The position numbers were made by a program, and so were the translations under genes. Below are positions 1 to 5,264 of a stretch of DNA of 5,264 nt, piece after piece. How positions within the stretch are numbered: position 1 is the stretch's first letter; the number at the start of each line of letters is the position of its first letter. Under the pieces are notes generated by a model. The model saw only the letters and a list, made by a program, of their open reading frames with translations, ran no database searches and was not told the DNA's origin. Origin of the DNA: Anaerolineales bacterium (GTDB lineage: Bacteria > Chloroflexota > Anaerolineae > Anaerolineales > UBA6663); NCBI GenBank assembly GCA_017999235.1, contig JAGOBN010000044.1:6890-12153 (forward strand), in the 5' to 3' direction.

Positions 1-692
1 TTGGCGGCTTCCTCCAGCATGGGGAAGTGGCGCGAGTCTTCGAGCGAGATGCTGTGGACGTTGTTGGTCAGCGCCTCCATGAGCCCGTTGTCGGGCGCCG
101 TCACCAGCGTGTCCTTCTCGCCATAGACCAGCAAGTACGGGGGCTTGAGCTCGGCCACCGCGTCCTTGAGGTCGGCGCCGGACAGCTCGCGCACACTGGC
201 CGCCACCGCGCCCAGATCGGTCTTGCCGGTTTCGCGGTTGATCGGCTCCGTTTGCGGGCCGCGGCCCAGCAGGGTTTCCGCCAGGAGGGTCAGGGGCGTT
301 TCCAGCAGCCGGCCGGCGAACGCGCCGCGGGTCAGCGGCACGCTGATGGCCATCGCCCGGTCGGCCTGCTCCGGATATTTCCTCAGGAAATGCGCCACCA
401 CGGCGCCGCCCAGCCCGTGCCCCACAAAAGCCGCTTTGAGGATCGCCAGCCGGTCCATGAAGCCGCGCAGCAGCTCCACCTGGGCGTCCAGGCTGTAGCG
501 CTCGCGGCGCTTGCCGGAATCCCCGAACCCCCACAGATCCAGCGCGTAGGCGCGATACTCGCCGCTGAGCGCCTGCATGGTGGGAATCCAGTAGCGCCAC
601 GAGCCAAGCCAGCCGTGGACGAAGATCACCGGGCGGCCGCGCCCGAGGACCTCGTAATGGACCACGTCGTCGTCAACGATAATCGCGCTCAC
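1..692 (-). CDS. Alpha/beta-hydrolase-fold protein, nucleophile Ser replaced by Gly (partial, C-terminus cut)
   Basis: Translating the minus strand from GTG at 692-690 gives 230 residues with no stop before the window edge. Seen in order: a short N-terminal strand pair, strand 3 leading into the oxyanion-hole motif HGWLGS (26-31), the DLWGFGDS turn (52-59), the nucleophile elbow FVGHGLGG (89-96), a modest cap region (about 120-183), the acid in YGEKD (Asp194) and the histidine in SRHFPMLEE (His222). The layout is that of the soluble family containing esterases, haloalkane dehalogenases, epoxide hydrolases and RsbQ. In active members the elbow is G-x-S-x-G; here residue 93 is Gly (codon GGG, 416-414). 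Ordinary ester hydrolysis by a serine nucleophile is therefore unlikely, while Asp and His remain. There is no signal peptide, so it is probably cytoplasmic. The GTG start is supported by GAGGG five bases upstream. It lies 20 nt after the response regulator, so co-transcription is likely. Substrate or ligand is unknown. Family is confident; function is not. Confidence 0.86.
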   Translation of the reverse strand, partial: MSAIIVDDDVVHYEVLGRGRPVIFVHGWLGSWRYWIPTMQALSGEYRAYALDLWGFGDSGKRRERYSLDAQVELLRGFMDRLAILKAAFVGHGLGGAVVAHFLRKYPEQADRAMAISVPLTRGAFAGRLLETPLTLLAETLLGRGPQTEPINRETGKTDLGAVAASVRELSGADLKDAVAELKPPYLLVYGEKDTLVTAPDNGLMEALTNNVHSISLEDSRHFPMLEEAA

Positions 693-697
693 ACTAA

Positions 698-702
698 CCC
701 TC
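698..702 (-). promoter_or_regulatory. Ribosome binding site of the hydrolase gene
   Basis: On the minus strand GAGGG is followed by five bases (TTAGT) and then the GTG start at 692. This fixes the start: the overlapping GTG two bases upstream (694-692) is followed at once by TGA, and no other in-frame start codon is seen in the intergenic gap. The site directly abuts the 3' arm of the hairpin at 704-722, with one base between. Confidence 0.65.
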
Positions 703-703
703 G

Positions 704-722
704 CCGGCCGCGCTACGGCCGG
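704..722 (-). other. GC-only inverted repeat overlapping the response-regulator stop codon
   Basis: The minus strand reads CCGGCCG, then TAGCG, then CGGCCGG: a perfect 7-bp stem of only G and C with a 5-base loop. The loop begins with the TAG stop codon of the response regulator, and the second arm ends one base before the GAGGG ribosome site of the hydrolase gene. No run of T follows, so it is not a standard intrinsic terminator. The position suggests it could weaken hydrolase translation unless ribosomes finishing the regulator open it (translational coupling), or that it acts as an RNA-stability element. That role is inference, and in such GC-rich DNA a chance palindrome is possible. Confidence 0.5.
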
Positions 723-1087
723 TTCTTGGCGAGCAGTTCGGCCACCTTGGCCATGAGTTGATCCGGCGCAAACGGCTTGAGCAGATACTCCGTGGCGCCG
801 GCCGCCAGCCCGCTCTGCACTTCCTGGTCCTGGCCTTTGGCGGACAGAAAGACCACCGGGATATGGGCGGTGCGCGGCTCGGCTTTGATCAGCCGGCACA
901 TCTCGTAGCCCGTCATTTTGGGCATGCGCACATCGCTGATGATCAGGTCGGGCGTCTCGCGCAGCGCCGCCTGCAGGCCTTCCTCGCCGTTGCTGGCCGT
1001 CACCACCTCATGCCCGGCGAACTGCAGCGTAAAAGCGATCAGGTCGCGGATATCGCGTTCATCCTCAGCCACAAGTATCTTTGCCAT
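713..1087 (-). CDS. Single-domain response regulator (CheY-like receiver)
   Basis: The complete protein is 124 residues, the usual size of a lone receiver domain, with no DNA-binding or enzymatic output domain. All canonical residues are visible: acidic pair Glu8-Asp9 for Mg2+, phospho-acceptor Asp52 (SDVRMP, codon 934-932), Ser82 in FLSAK at the Ser/Thr switch position, Tyr101 at the aromatic switch position, and Lys104 in LLKPF. It should take phosphate from a histidine kinase in the cytoplasm and act by binding a partner or as a phosphorelay step. The kinase gene ends 30 nt upstream and the hydrolase starts 20 nt downstream, so the kinase is the obvious donor. The ATG start gives the standard MAKILVAEDE beginning and is preceded by AAAGGGA. 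What it signals to is not shown: a flagellar CheY role has no support here, since no chemotaxis genes are present in the window. Confidence 0.96.
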   Translation of the reverse strand: MAKILVAEDERDIRDLIAFTLQFAGHEVVTASNGEEGLQAALRETPDLIISDVRMPKMTGYEMCRLIKAEPRTAHIPVVFLSAKGQDQEVQSGLAAGATEYLLKPFAPDQLMAKVAELLAKNRP

Positions 1088-1090
1088 GAG

Positions 1091-1097
1091 TCCCTTT
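1091..1097 (-). promoter_or_regulatory. Ribosome binding site of the response-regulator gene
   Basis: The minus strand reads AAAGGGA, then CTC, then the ATG at 1087. The GGG core lies four bases from the start, a slightly short spacing. It sits in the 30-nt gap after the kinase stop codon, and no promoter-like element or terminator was found in that gap, consistent with co-transcription. Confidence 0.55.
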
Positions 1098-1117
1098 ACG
1101 AGCGCGCCGCGCCCGCG

Positions 1118-4100
1118 CTAGACGATCCGTTCGGTTTCCGCCACCGGCAGGGCGATGGCGAAGGTGCTGCCGCGCTCCGGCTCGGACTGCTGGAGCCAGA
1201 TCCGCCCGCCCTGCATCTCCATCAGCTGTTTGGCGATGGACAGGCCCAGGCCGGTGCCGGCGGTGGCCATGACCAGCGCGTTCTCGCCGCGGAAGAAGCG
1301 GTCGAAGAGCCGGGGCTGGATGTCGAGCGGGATGCCCACGCCGGTGTCGCTGACTTCCACTATCAGGTCGCGGCCGGCGTCCACCCGGGCGCGCAGGGTG
1401 ACGGTGCCGGCGGGCGGCGTGTAGTTGAAGGCGTTTTCGGCCAGGTTCATGATGACCTGCGTCACCCGATTGTAATCGCCGCGGGCCGGCGGCAGGTCGT
1501 CGGCCAGGTCGGTCTGCAGGGTCAGCGTTTTGCCGGTCTCGGCCGCGCGGACGCGCAGGGTGTCCATGACGCTGGCGATGATCTCGCGCACGTTGACGGG
1601 CTGGAGGGCCACCTCCACCCGGCCGGCCTCGATCCGGGAGATATCCAGCAGGTCGTTGACCAGCAGGTTCAGCCGGTCGGCGTTGCTGCGGATGACCTCC
1701 ACAAACTTGGTCTGCTGCGGGGCCAGGCCGCCGGCGGCCCCCATCAGCAGCATATCGGCGTACCCCTTGATGGGCGTGATCGGCGTGCGCAGCTCGTGGC
1801 TGACCATCGTCACGAACTCGCTCTTCAGCCGGTCCACCTCGACATCGCGGGTGATGTCGCGGATCAAGGACACCGAGCCCAGATACTCCTCGCCGGTGAG
1901 CACCGGCGCCAGCGAGACGGACAGGATGCGGTGGTCTTCCAGCTCCAGGCGCTCGGTGAAGAGCGTGCCGGGCGCGAAGCCGCTGGGGTCCAGGCTCCAG
2001 CGGGTGATGGCCTCGATCCAGGCCTTGCCGGCGGCCCCGTAAATGCCCACAAACTCGCCGATCGGCCGGCCCAGCATCTGGGCGCGGGTCAGGCCGAGCG
2101 TGCGCTCGCCGGCGCTGTTGAGCAGGATAATCTGCCCGTCGCTGTCGGCCACCAGCACGCCGTCGGCGATGCCTTCCAGGATGGCGCGGTTTTTGGTGGT
2201 CTCCACCTGCTGGGCGCGCAGCAGGTTCCCCAGCCGCTCGGCCTGGTCACGGATCAGGCGGTAGAGCTCGGCGTTGTTGCTGGCCGCGCCCACCTGGTTG
2301 GCGGCGGCGGCCACCAGCCGCAGCTGCTCCTCGTCAAAGGCGTTGTAGAGCGGGCTGAACAGCAGCAGCGCCCCCAGCACATCCTCGTTGGCCATCAGCG
2401 GCACGGCCAGCGCGCTCTTGTGCGTGGTGTTCTGCTCCGGCAGCTTCTTCCAGCGCGTGTCGGCGTCGAGATTGTTGATGACCACCGGCTGCCGGTTCTG
2501 GATCACCCAGCCCACCAGGCCCTCTCCGCGCCGGAACGGCACGGGCTCGCCGCCGGGCGGCACGGTCTTGGGGCTGCCCAGCGCCGCGCGGTACATCAGC
2601 TGGTCGGTCTGCAGGTCGATGACGAAGATCGAGCCTTGCGTGGCGTTGACGGCCTCGGTCACCAATTGCAGGGCGCGCGCCAACACCCGGTCGAGATCCA
2701 GACTGCTGGACAGCTCGGTGGTGATCTGCAGGAGCGTTTCCACGCGCTCGCGTTCGCGCTGCAGCTCGTGGGTGCGCTCGGTCACGCGCGTTTCCAGGTT
2801 GCGCGCAAACTGGGCGTTGGTCAGCGCCGACGCGATCTGCGCGGCCGTGGTCTGGCACAGTTCGATCTCTTCCGTGCTGAACTCGCGGGCGGTGAAGGAC
2901 CCCAGGCTGAAGGCCCCAAAGGCTTTACCCTGGGCCACAAACGGCGCCAGCAGCAGGCTGTGGATGCCCAGGCCGATCTGGCGGGCGCGGAAGTCATCGC
3001 TGAGCCGGCGGTCTTCCGCCACCTCGGTGACGATGACCACGCGGCGCGCCAGCACCTGATGCGCCAGCGGATCGGTGCCGAGCGTGAGGTGGGAGCCGAG
3101 CGCGCCCAAGGCCGGATGTTCCGCCTCCACCACGGCCTTCTCTTCGGCCGGGTCAATCAGGATCAGGCTGGTGTGGTCGGCCGCGAACATCTCGGCCAGC
3201 TGCTCCACCGCTTCGCGCAGGATCGTGTCCACATCCAGGGTGGCCGTCAAGGTGCGGGCCAGCAAATTGAAGGCGGCCATGCGGTCGTTGCGCTGCGTCA
3301 ATTCCACGGCGCGCACCTGGGCTTCCCCGAACAAGCGCGCGTTCTGGCCGGCCACCGCCGCCTGGTTGGCCAGCGTCTGGGCCACCTCAATCTCGCCGGG
3401 CGTGAAGCGCCGGCGGGCTGTGGTCTGTTCCAGCAGCAGCACGGCGGCCAGGGTGCGGGTGGCCGTGGTCTGCACGGCGGCCAGCGGGACGGCCAGCAGC
3501 GAGCGCACTCCGCGCGCCGCCAGCGCCGGCCGGTCCGGGGCCAGGCGCGGGTCTTCGGCCGCTTCTTCCACCGCCAGCGGCGCCAGCGATTCCTGCAGGC
3601 GCGCCAGGACTGCCGGCGGGAGGCTGGGCTCCGCGGCGGCCTCCGGCAGCCAGAAGCTGGGGCGCGGCGGCAGGCCGGCGGCGCCGTCCACCACGAAGAC
3701 GGCGGCGGCGTCGGCGTTGAGCGCGGCCAGCATCTCGCGCGCCAGAATCTCGTACAAGGCGTCGGCGTCCAGGAGGCCGCCCAATTGGGCCGAGACGCGG
3801 TTGAGCAGGGCCAGCCGCTGCGCGCGGGCGGCGGCCTCGCGCGTGCGCCGCTCGTTCTCTTCAAACAGGCGCGCATTATCCAGGGCCACGGCGGCCTGGT
3901 TGGCGAAGGCCAGCACGCTTTGGCCGGCCTGGGCGGAGTAGAAATCCGGCTCCACCTTGTCCAGCACCAGCGCCCCCAGGATGCGGCCCTTGCTGATCAG
4001 CGGCGCACCCAGCCAGGAGCGGGTCGGTTGAAACTCGCCGCCCGGGAAGCGCTCGTCGGCGCGCACGTCCGGCACCCGGATGGCGGCGCCGGTGCGCTCC

Positions 4101-5264
4101 ATCTCCGCGAACAAGACGCTGTCGGCGATGTTGACGGTCAGCCCCAGGCGTTCGGCGTCGTTTTCGAAGCCGCGCGCGGCCACAATGCGGAGCTGGCCGC
4201 TGGCGTCCGCGCCGCGCCGCTCATCGGCCTCACGCCGGTCGTCGGCGCCGCGCCGCTCATCGGCGCCGCGGAGCCAGAGCGTGACGCTGTCCGCGTCGGC
4301 GATGCCGGGCAGGCCGGCCAGCACGGCCTGTACCACGTCGTCGGTGCGCAGGGCGGCGGTCATGGTCCGGGAGGCTTCGGCTAGGGCCGCCAGCTGCGCG
4401 GCGCGCCGGCGGATATCGCTTTCCAGGGCCGCGCTTTCCAGGGCCGCGCCCAGCTGATTGGCCAGGATGGTGAACAGTTCCAGGTCTTCGGCCGCCAGCA
4501 GGCCGGTCTGCTGGGCGCCGGCGAACAGCGCGCCCACGGCCGTGCCTTGGCTCAGGATAGGCGCGCACACAAAGGCGGTCAGGTTGAGCAGCAGGCTGAA
4601 CGGCGTGGCGGCCCAATCCGAGCGTTTGACATTGGATGAGAAGAGCGGGAATTCCTGGTCGATGACGTGGGCCAGGGGGTTGAGCTGGCGCAGCAGCGGC
4701 TCCAGCTTCACTTCGGCGCGGATGGCGCCGGCGCGGCCCCGGACGACGAGCTGGCCGCCCTCGCGCAGGGCGATGAGCGCCAGATCCACCTTCATTTCGG
4801 TCAGCAGCGCCTCGGCCACGGTCTGCAGCAGCTGCCCGCGGTCCGCCACGGCCGTGGCGCGCTCAATGACCCGGTGCAGAGCCAGCAGCCGCGCGGCGCG
4901 GCGCTCGGCGGCCTGGAACAGACGCGCGTTCTCGATGGCCAGGGCCGCCTGATTGGCGAAGATTTCAATAATCTCAATGGTGGCGCGGGTGGGGCGCAGG
5001 CCGTCGCGCGGATCATCCAGGCTGAGCAGGCCCACCGGCTCCTGGCCGGAGCCGAGCAGCGGCGTGAGCAGCATATCCTCCGGGTGCCAGGCGTTGGCGA
5101 CCGAATCCGCCAGGCGCTGCGGGGCCGGCATGGGCGTGACTTCCACATGCCGGATCAGGTCGGCGGAGCGCTCGGAGGGCAGGAAGTACGATTGGCTGAG
5201 GCGGAACTCCGGCCGCATCAAATGCTGGGCGTTCTCCCCCGGATGCTCGCGGTCCCGCGTGGCT
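1118..5264 (-). CDS. Cytoplasmic multi-GAF/PAS hybrid-type sensor histidine kinase (partial, N-terminus cut; no receiver domain)
   Basis: The frame is open from the right edge to TAG at 1120-1118, at least 1381 codons. Residues here are numbered from the TTG at 5221. That TTG is probably internal: the frame continues upstream to the edge and the first GAF lacks its N-terminal half. Order: partial GAF1 (to about 105, with SYFLPSE and SLDDPRDG), GAF2 (128-268), GAF3 (293-455), GAF4 (484-633), GAF5 (661-805), coiled-coil helix with RVTERTHEL (805-835), GAF6 (842-985, with GEGLVGWVIQ), PAS (1010-1128, with GIADGVLVADSDG), HisKA (1130-1200) and HATPase (1245-1360). Catalytic parts look intact: His1142 in SHELRTP (codon 1798-1796), whose E-x-x-T also fits phosphatase activity; N-box Asn1259/Asn1263; G1 DTGVGIP (1292-1298); RLFDRFF (1304-1310); G2 GTGLGLSIAKQL (1322-1333). 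No membrane segment or signal peptide is seen, and there is no phytochrome SDIP motif, so the ligand is unknown. It should autophosphorylate and pass phosphate to the adjacent regulator. Confidence 0.95.
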   Translation of the reverse strand, partial: ATRDREHPGENAQHLMRPEFRLSQSYFLPSERSADLIRHVEVTPMPAPQRLADSVANAWHPEDMLLTPLLGSGQEPVGLLSLDDPRDGLRPTRATIEIIEIFANQAALAIENARLFQAAERRAARLLALHRVIERATAVADRGQLLQTVAEALLTEMKVDLALIALREGGQLVVRGRAGAIRAEVKLEPLLRQLNPLAHVIDQEFPLFSSNVKRSDWAATPFSLLLNLTAFVCAPILSQGTAVGALFAGAQQTGLLAAEDLELFTILANQLGAALESAALESDIRRRAAQLAALAEASRTMTAALRTDDVVQAVLAGLPGIADADSVTLWLRGADERRGADDRREADERRGADASGQLRIVAARGFENDAERLGLTVNIADSVLFAEMERTGAAIRVPDVRADERFPGGEFQPTRSWLGAPLISKGRILGALVLDKVEPDFYSAQAGQSVLAFANQAAVALDNARLFEENERRTREAAARAQRLALLNRVSAQLGGLLDADALYEILAREMLAALNADAAAVFVVDGAAGLPPRPSFWLPEAAAEPSLPPAVLARLQESLAPLAVEEAAEDPRLAPDRPALAARGVRSLLAVPLAAVQTTATRTLAAVLLLEQTTARRRFTPGEIEVAQTLANQAAVAGQNARLFGEAQVRAVELTQRNDRMAAFNLLARTLTATLDVDTILREAVEQLAEMFAADHTSLILIDPAEEKAVVEAEHPALGALGSHLTLGTDPLAHQVLARRVVIVTEVAEDRRLSDDFRARQIGLGIHSLLLAPFVAQGKAFGAFSLGSFTAREFSTEEIELCQTTAAQIASALTNAQFARNLETRVTERTHELQRERERVETLLQITTELSSSLDLDRVLARALQLVTEAVNATQGSIFVIDLQTDQLMYRAALGSPKTVPPGGEPVPFRRGEGLVGWVIQNRQPVVINNLDADTRWKKLPEQNTTHKSALAVPLMANEDVLGALLLFSPLYNAFDEEQLRLVAAAANQVGAASNNAELYRLIRDQAERLGNLLRAQQVETTKNRAILEGIADGVLVADSDGQIILLNSAGERTLGLTRAQMLGRPIGEFVGIYGAAGKAWIEAITRWSLDPSGFAPGTLFTERLELEDHRILSVSLAPVLTGEEYLGSVSLIRDITRDVEVDRLKSEFVTMVSHELRTPITPIKGYADMLLMGAAGGLAPQQTKFVEVIRSNADRLNLLVNDLLDISRIEAGRVEVALQPVNVREIIASVMDTLRVRAAETGKTLTLQTDLADDLPPARGDYNRVTQVIMNLAENAFNYTPPAGTVTLRARVDAGRDLIVEVSDTGVGIPLDIQPRLFDRFFRGENALVMATAGTGLGLSIAKQLMEMQGGRIWLQQSEPERGSTFAIALPVAETERIV
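2717..2809 (-). other. Signalling-helix coiled coil between GAF5 and GAF6 (in the kinase CDS)
   Basis: Residues about 805-835 of the kinase carry the pattern LETRVTERTHELQRERERV, a highly charged helical segment with hydrophobic residues at spaced positions. The LExRVxERTxEL form is a common linker joining GAF, PAS or HAMP modules to downstream sensor domains, where it pairs as a parallel coiled coil in the kinase dimer and transmits rotation or register shifts. It is the longest of the inter-GAF connections in this protein. Confidence 0.7.
4205..4264 (-). repeat. 18-bp in-frame tandem repeat (three units plus a partial) in the GAF3 loop
   Basis: Read on the minus strand, the units are 4264-4247, 4246-4229 and 4228-4211, with a remnant at 4210-4205. 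They encode ADERRG, ADDRRE, ADERRG and then AD (residues 320-339). Units 1 and 3 are identical at all 18 bases (plus strand gccgcgccgctcatcggc); unit 2 has drifted. It falls between two early strands of GAF3 (after SVTLWLRG and before GQLRIVAARG), where GAF domains have a surface loop, and 18 bp keeps the frame. Such a minisatellite can gain or lose units by slippage, giving a charged loop of variable length. Confidence 0.85.
4418..4447 (-). repeat. Perfect 15-bp tandem duplication in the GAF2 exit helix
   Basis: The 15-base unit gctttccagggccgc (plus strand) occurs twice without a mismatch at 4418-4432 and 4433-4447. On the coding strand it gives AALES-AALES (residues 259-268), at the point where the other GAF domains of this protein have the helix motif ENARLF or DNARLF. 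Identity at the DNA level, including synonymous positions, suggests a recent slippage duplication or conversion. Confidence 0.8.
4916..4960 (-). repeat. GAF exit-helix motif, copy in GAF1 (FANQAALAIENARLF), repeated through the kinase
   Basis: This 15-residue helix end (residues 88-102) recurs at 3863-3907 (GAF3, FANQAAVALDNARLF) and 3329-3373 (GAF4, LANQAAVAGQNARLF), with looser versions in GAF2 (LANQLGAALESAALE, 4421-4465), GAF5 and GAF6. The DNA copies differ at many synonymous sites, so these are old domain duplications or family-level conservation rather than recent repeats. They mark the C-terminal boundary of each GAF domain. Confidence 0.75.

Noticed and set aside
383..607. A 74-codon minus-strand frame overlapping the hydrolase
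   Set aside because: It is in a different frame from the hydrolase motifs, is rich in Trp, Arg, Ser and Ala, and has no recognised motif; the true frame starts at GTG 692.
704..722. Intrinsic terminator between the regulator and the hydrolase
   Set aside because: The stem is strong but no run of T follows it on the minus strand; the next bases are the hydrolase ribosome site and start codon.
27..761. A 244-codon open frame on the plus strand over the hydrolase
   Set aside because: Its composition is that of an antisense shadow, and the opposite strand gives a clear alpha/beta-hydrolase fold in the expected order of motifs.
1088..1117. Separate promoter or terminator in the kinase-regulator gap
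   Set aside because: The gap is only 30 nt, GC-rich, and holds just a ribosome site and short GCGC palindromes that are expected by chance.
758..4384. A 1208-codon open frame on the plus strand, antisense to the kinase
   Set aside because: It is rich in His, Gln, Gly, Ala and Arg with no recognisable domain, which is what the complement of a GC-rich gene in matched codon phase yields. The minus strand over the same bases encodes well-conserved GAF, PAS, HisKA and (in part) HATPase domains plus part of the receiver.
4411..4460. Phytochrome-like chromophore-binding GAF in the kinase
   Set aside because: None of the GAF domains shows the SDIP motif or the usual Cys-His pair; the only cysteines noticed in the GAF region (about residues 219 and 789) are not in that context.
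5219..5221. TTG at 5221 as the kinase start codon
   Set aside because: The frame is open upstream to the window edge (codons reading A-T-R-D-R-E-H-P-G-E-N-A-Q-H), and starting here would remove half of the first GAF domain.

Overview
The window is GC-rich coding DNA, and all genes read from the minus strand. Three tightly spaced genes run from high to low coordinates: a very large multi-GAF sensor histidine kinase (its N-terminus runs off the right edge), a single-domain CheY-like response regulator, and an alpha/beta-hydrolase-fold protein (its C-terminus runs off the left edge). The gaps are 30 and 20 nt, so this looks like part of one operon. Its promoter would lie beyond position 5264 and its end before position 1. 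No RNA gene, mobile element, CRISPR array or intrinsic terminator was seen, and no stretch over 300 bases lacks a gene.

The likely source is a member of the Chloroflexota (Anaerolineae- or Chloroflexia-like). This is an inference from the style of the kinase: long soluble chains of GAF domains, the SYFLP-type first GAF, the repeated ANQAA..NARLF helix, and a HisKA region of the type LKSEFVTMVSHELRTP followed by IKGYADMLLMGAAG. No species can be named.

Kinase region (1118-5264): six GAF domains (the first cut by the window edge), one PAS domain, a HisKA domain with His1142, and a HATPase domain, with no membrane segment. It is a cytoplasmic sensor with an intact catalytic core. Response regulator (713-1087): a stand-alone receiver with all phosphorylation residues and no output domain, presumably the kinase's partner. 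Hydrolase (1-692): the fold, oxyanion motif, acid and histidine are present, but the nucleophile elbow reads GHGLGG, so the usual serine is glycine.

Together this looks like a cytosolic two-component module followed by a possibly non-catalytic alpha/beta-hydrolase-fold protein. The most notable points are the missing nucleophile, a GC-only hairpin that has the regulator's stop codon in its loop and sits directly before the hydrolase ribosome site, two short in-frame tandem repeats in the kinase, and inter-GAF helices whose lengths step by 7 or 4 residues. Otherwise the locus is a recognisable signalling operon rather than a clearly new system.
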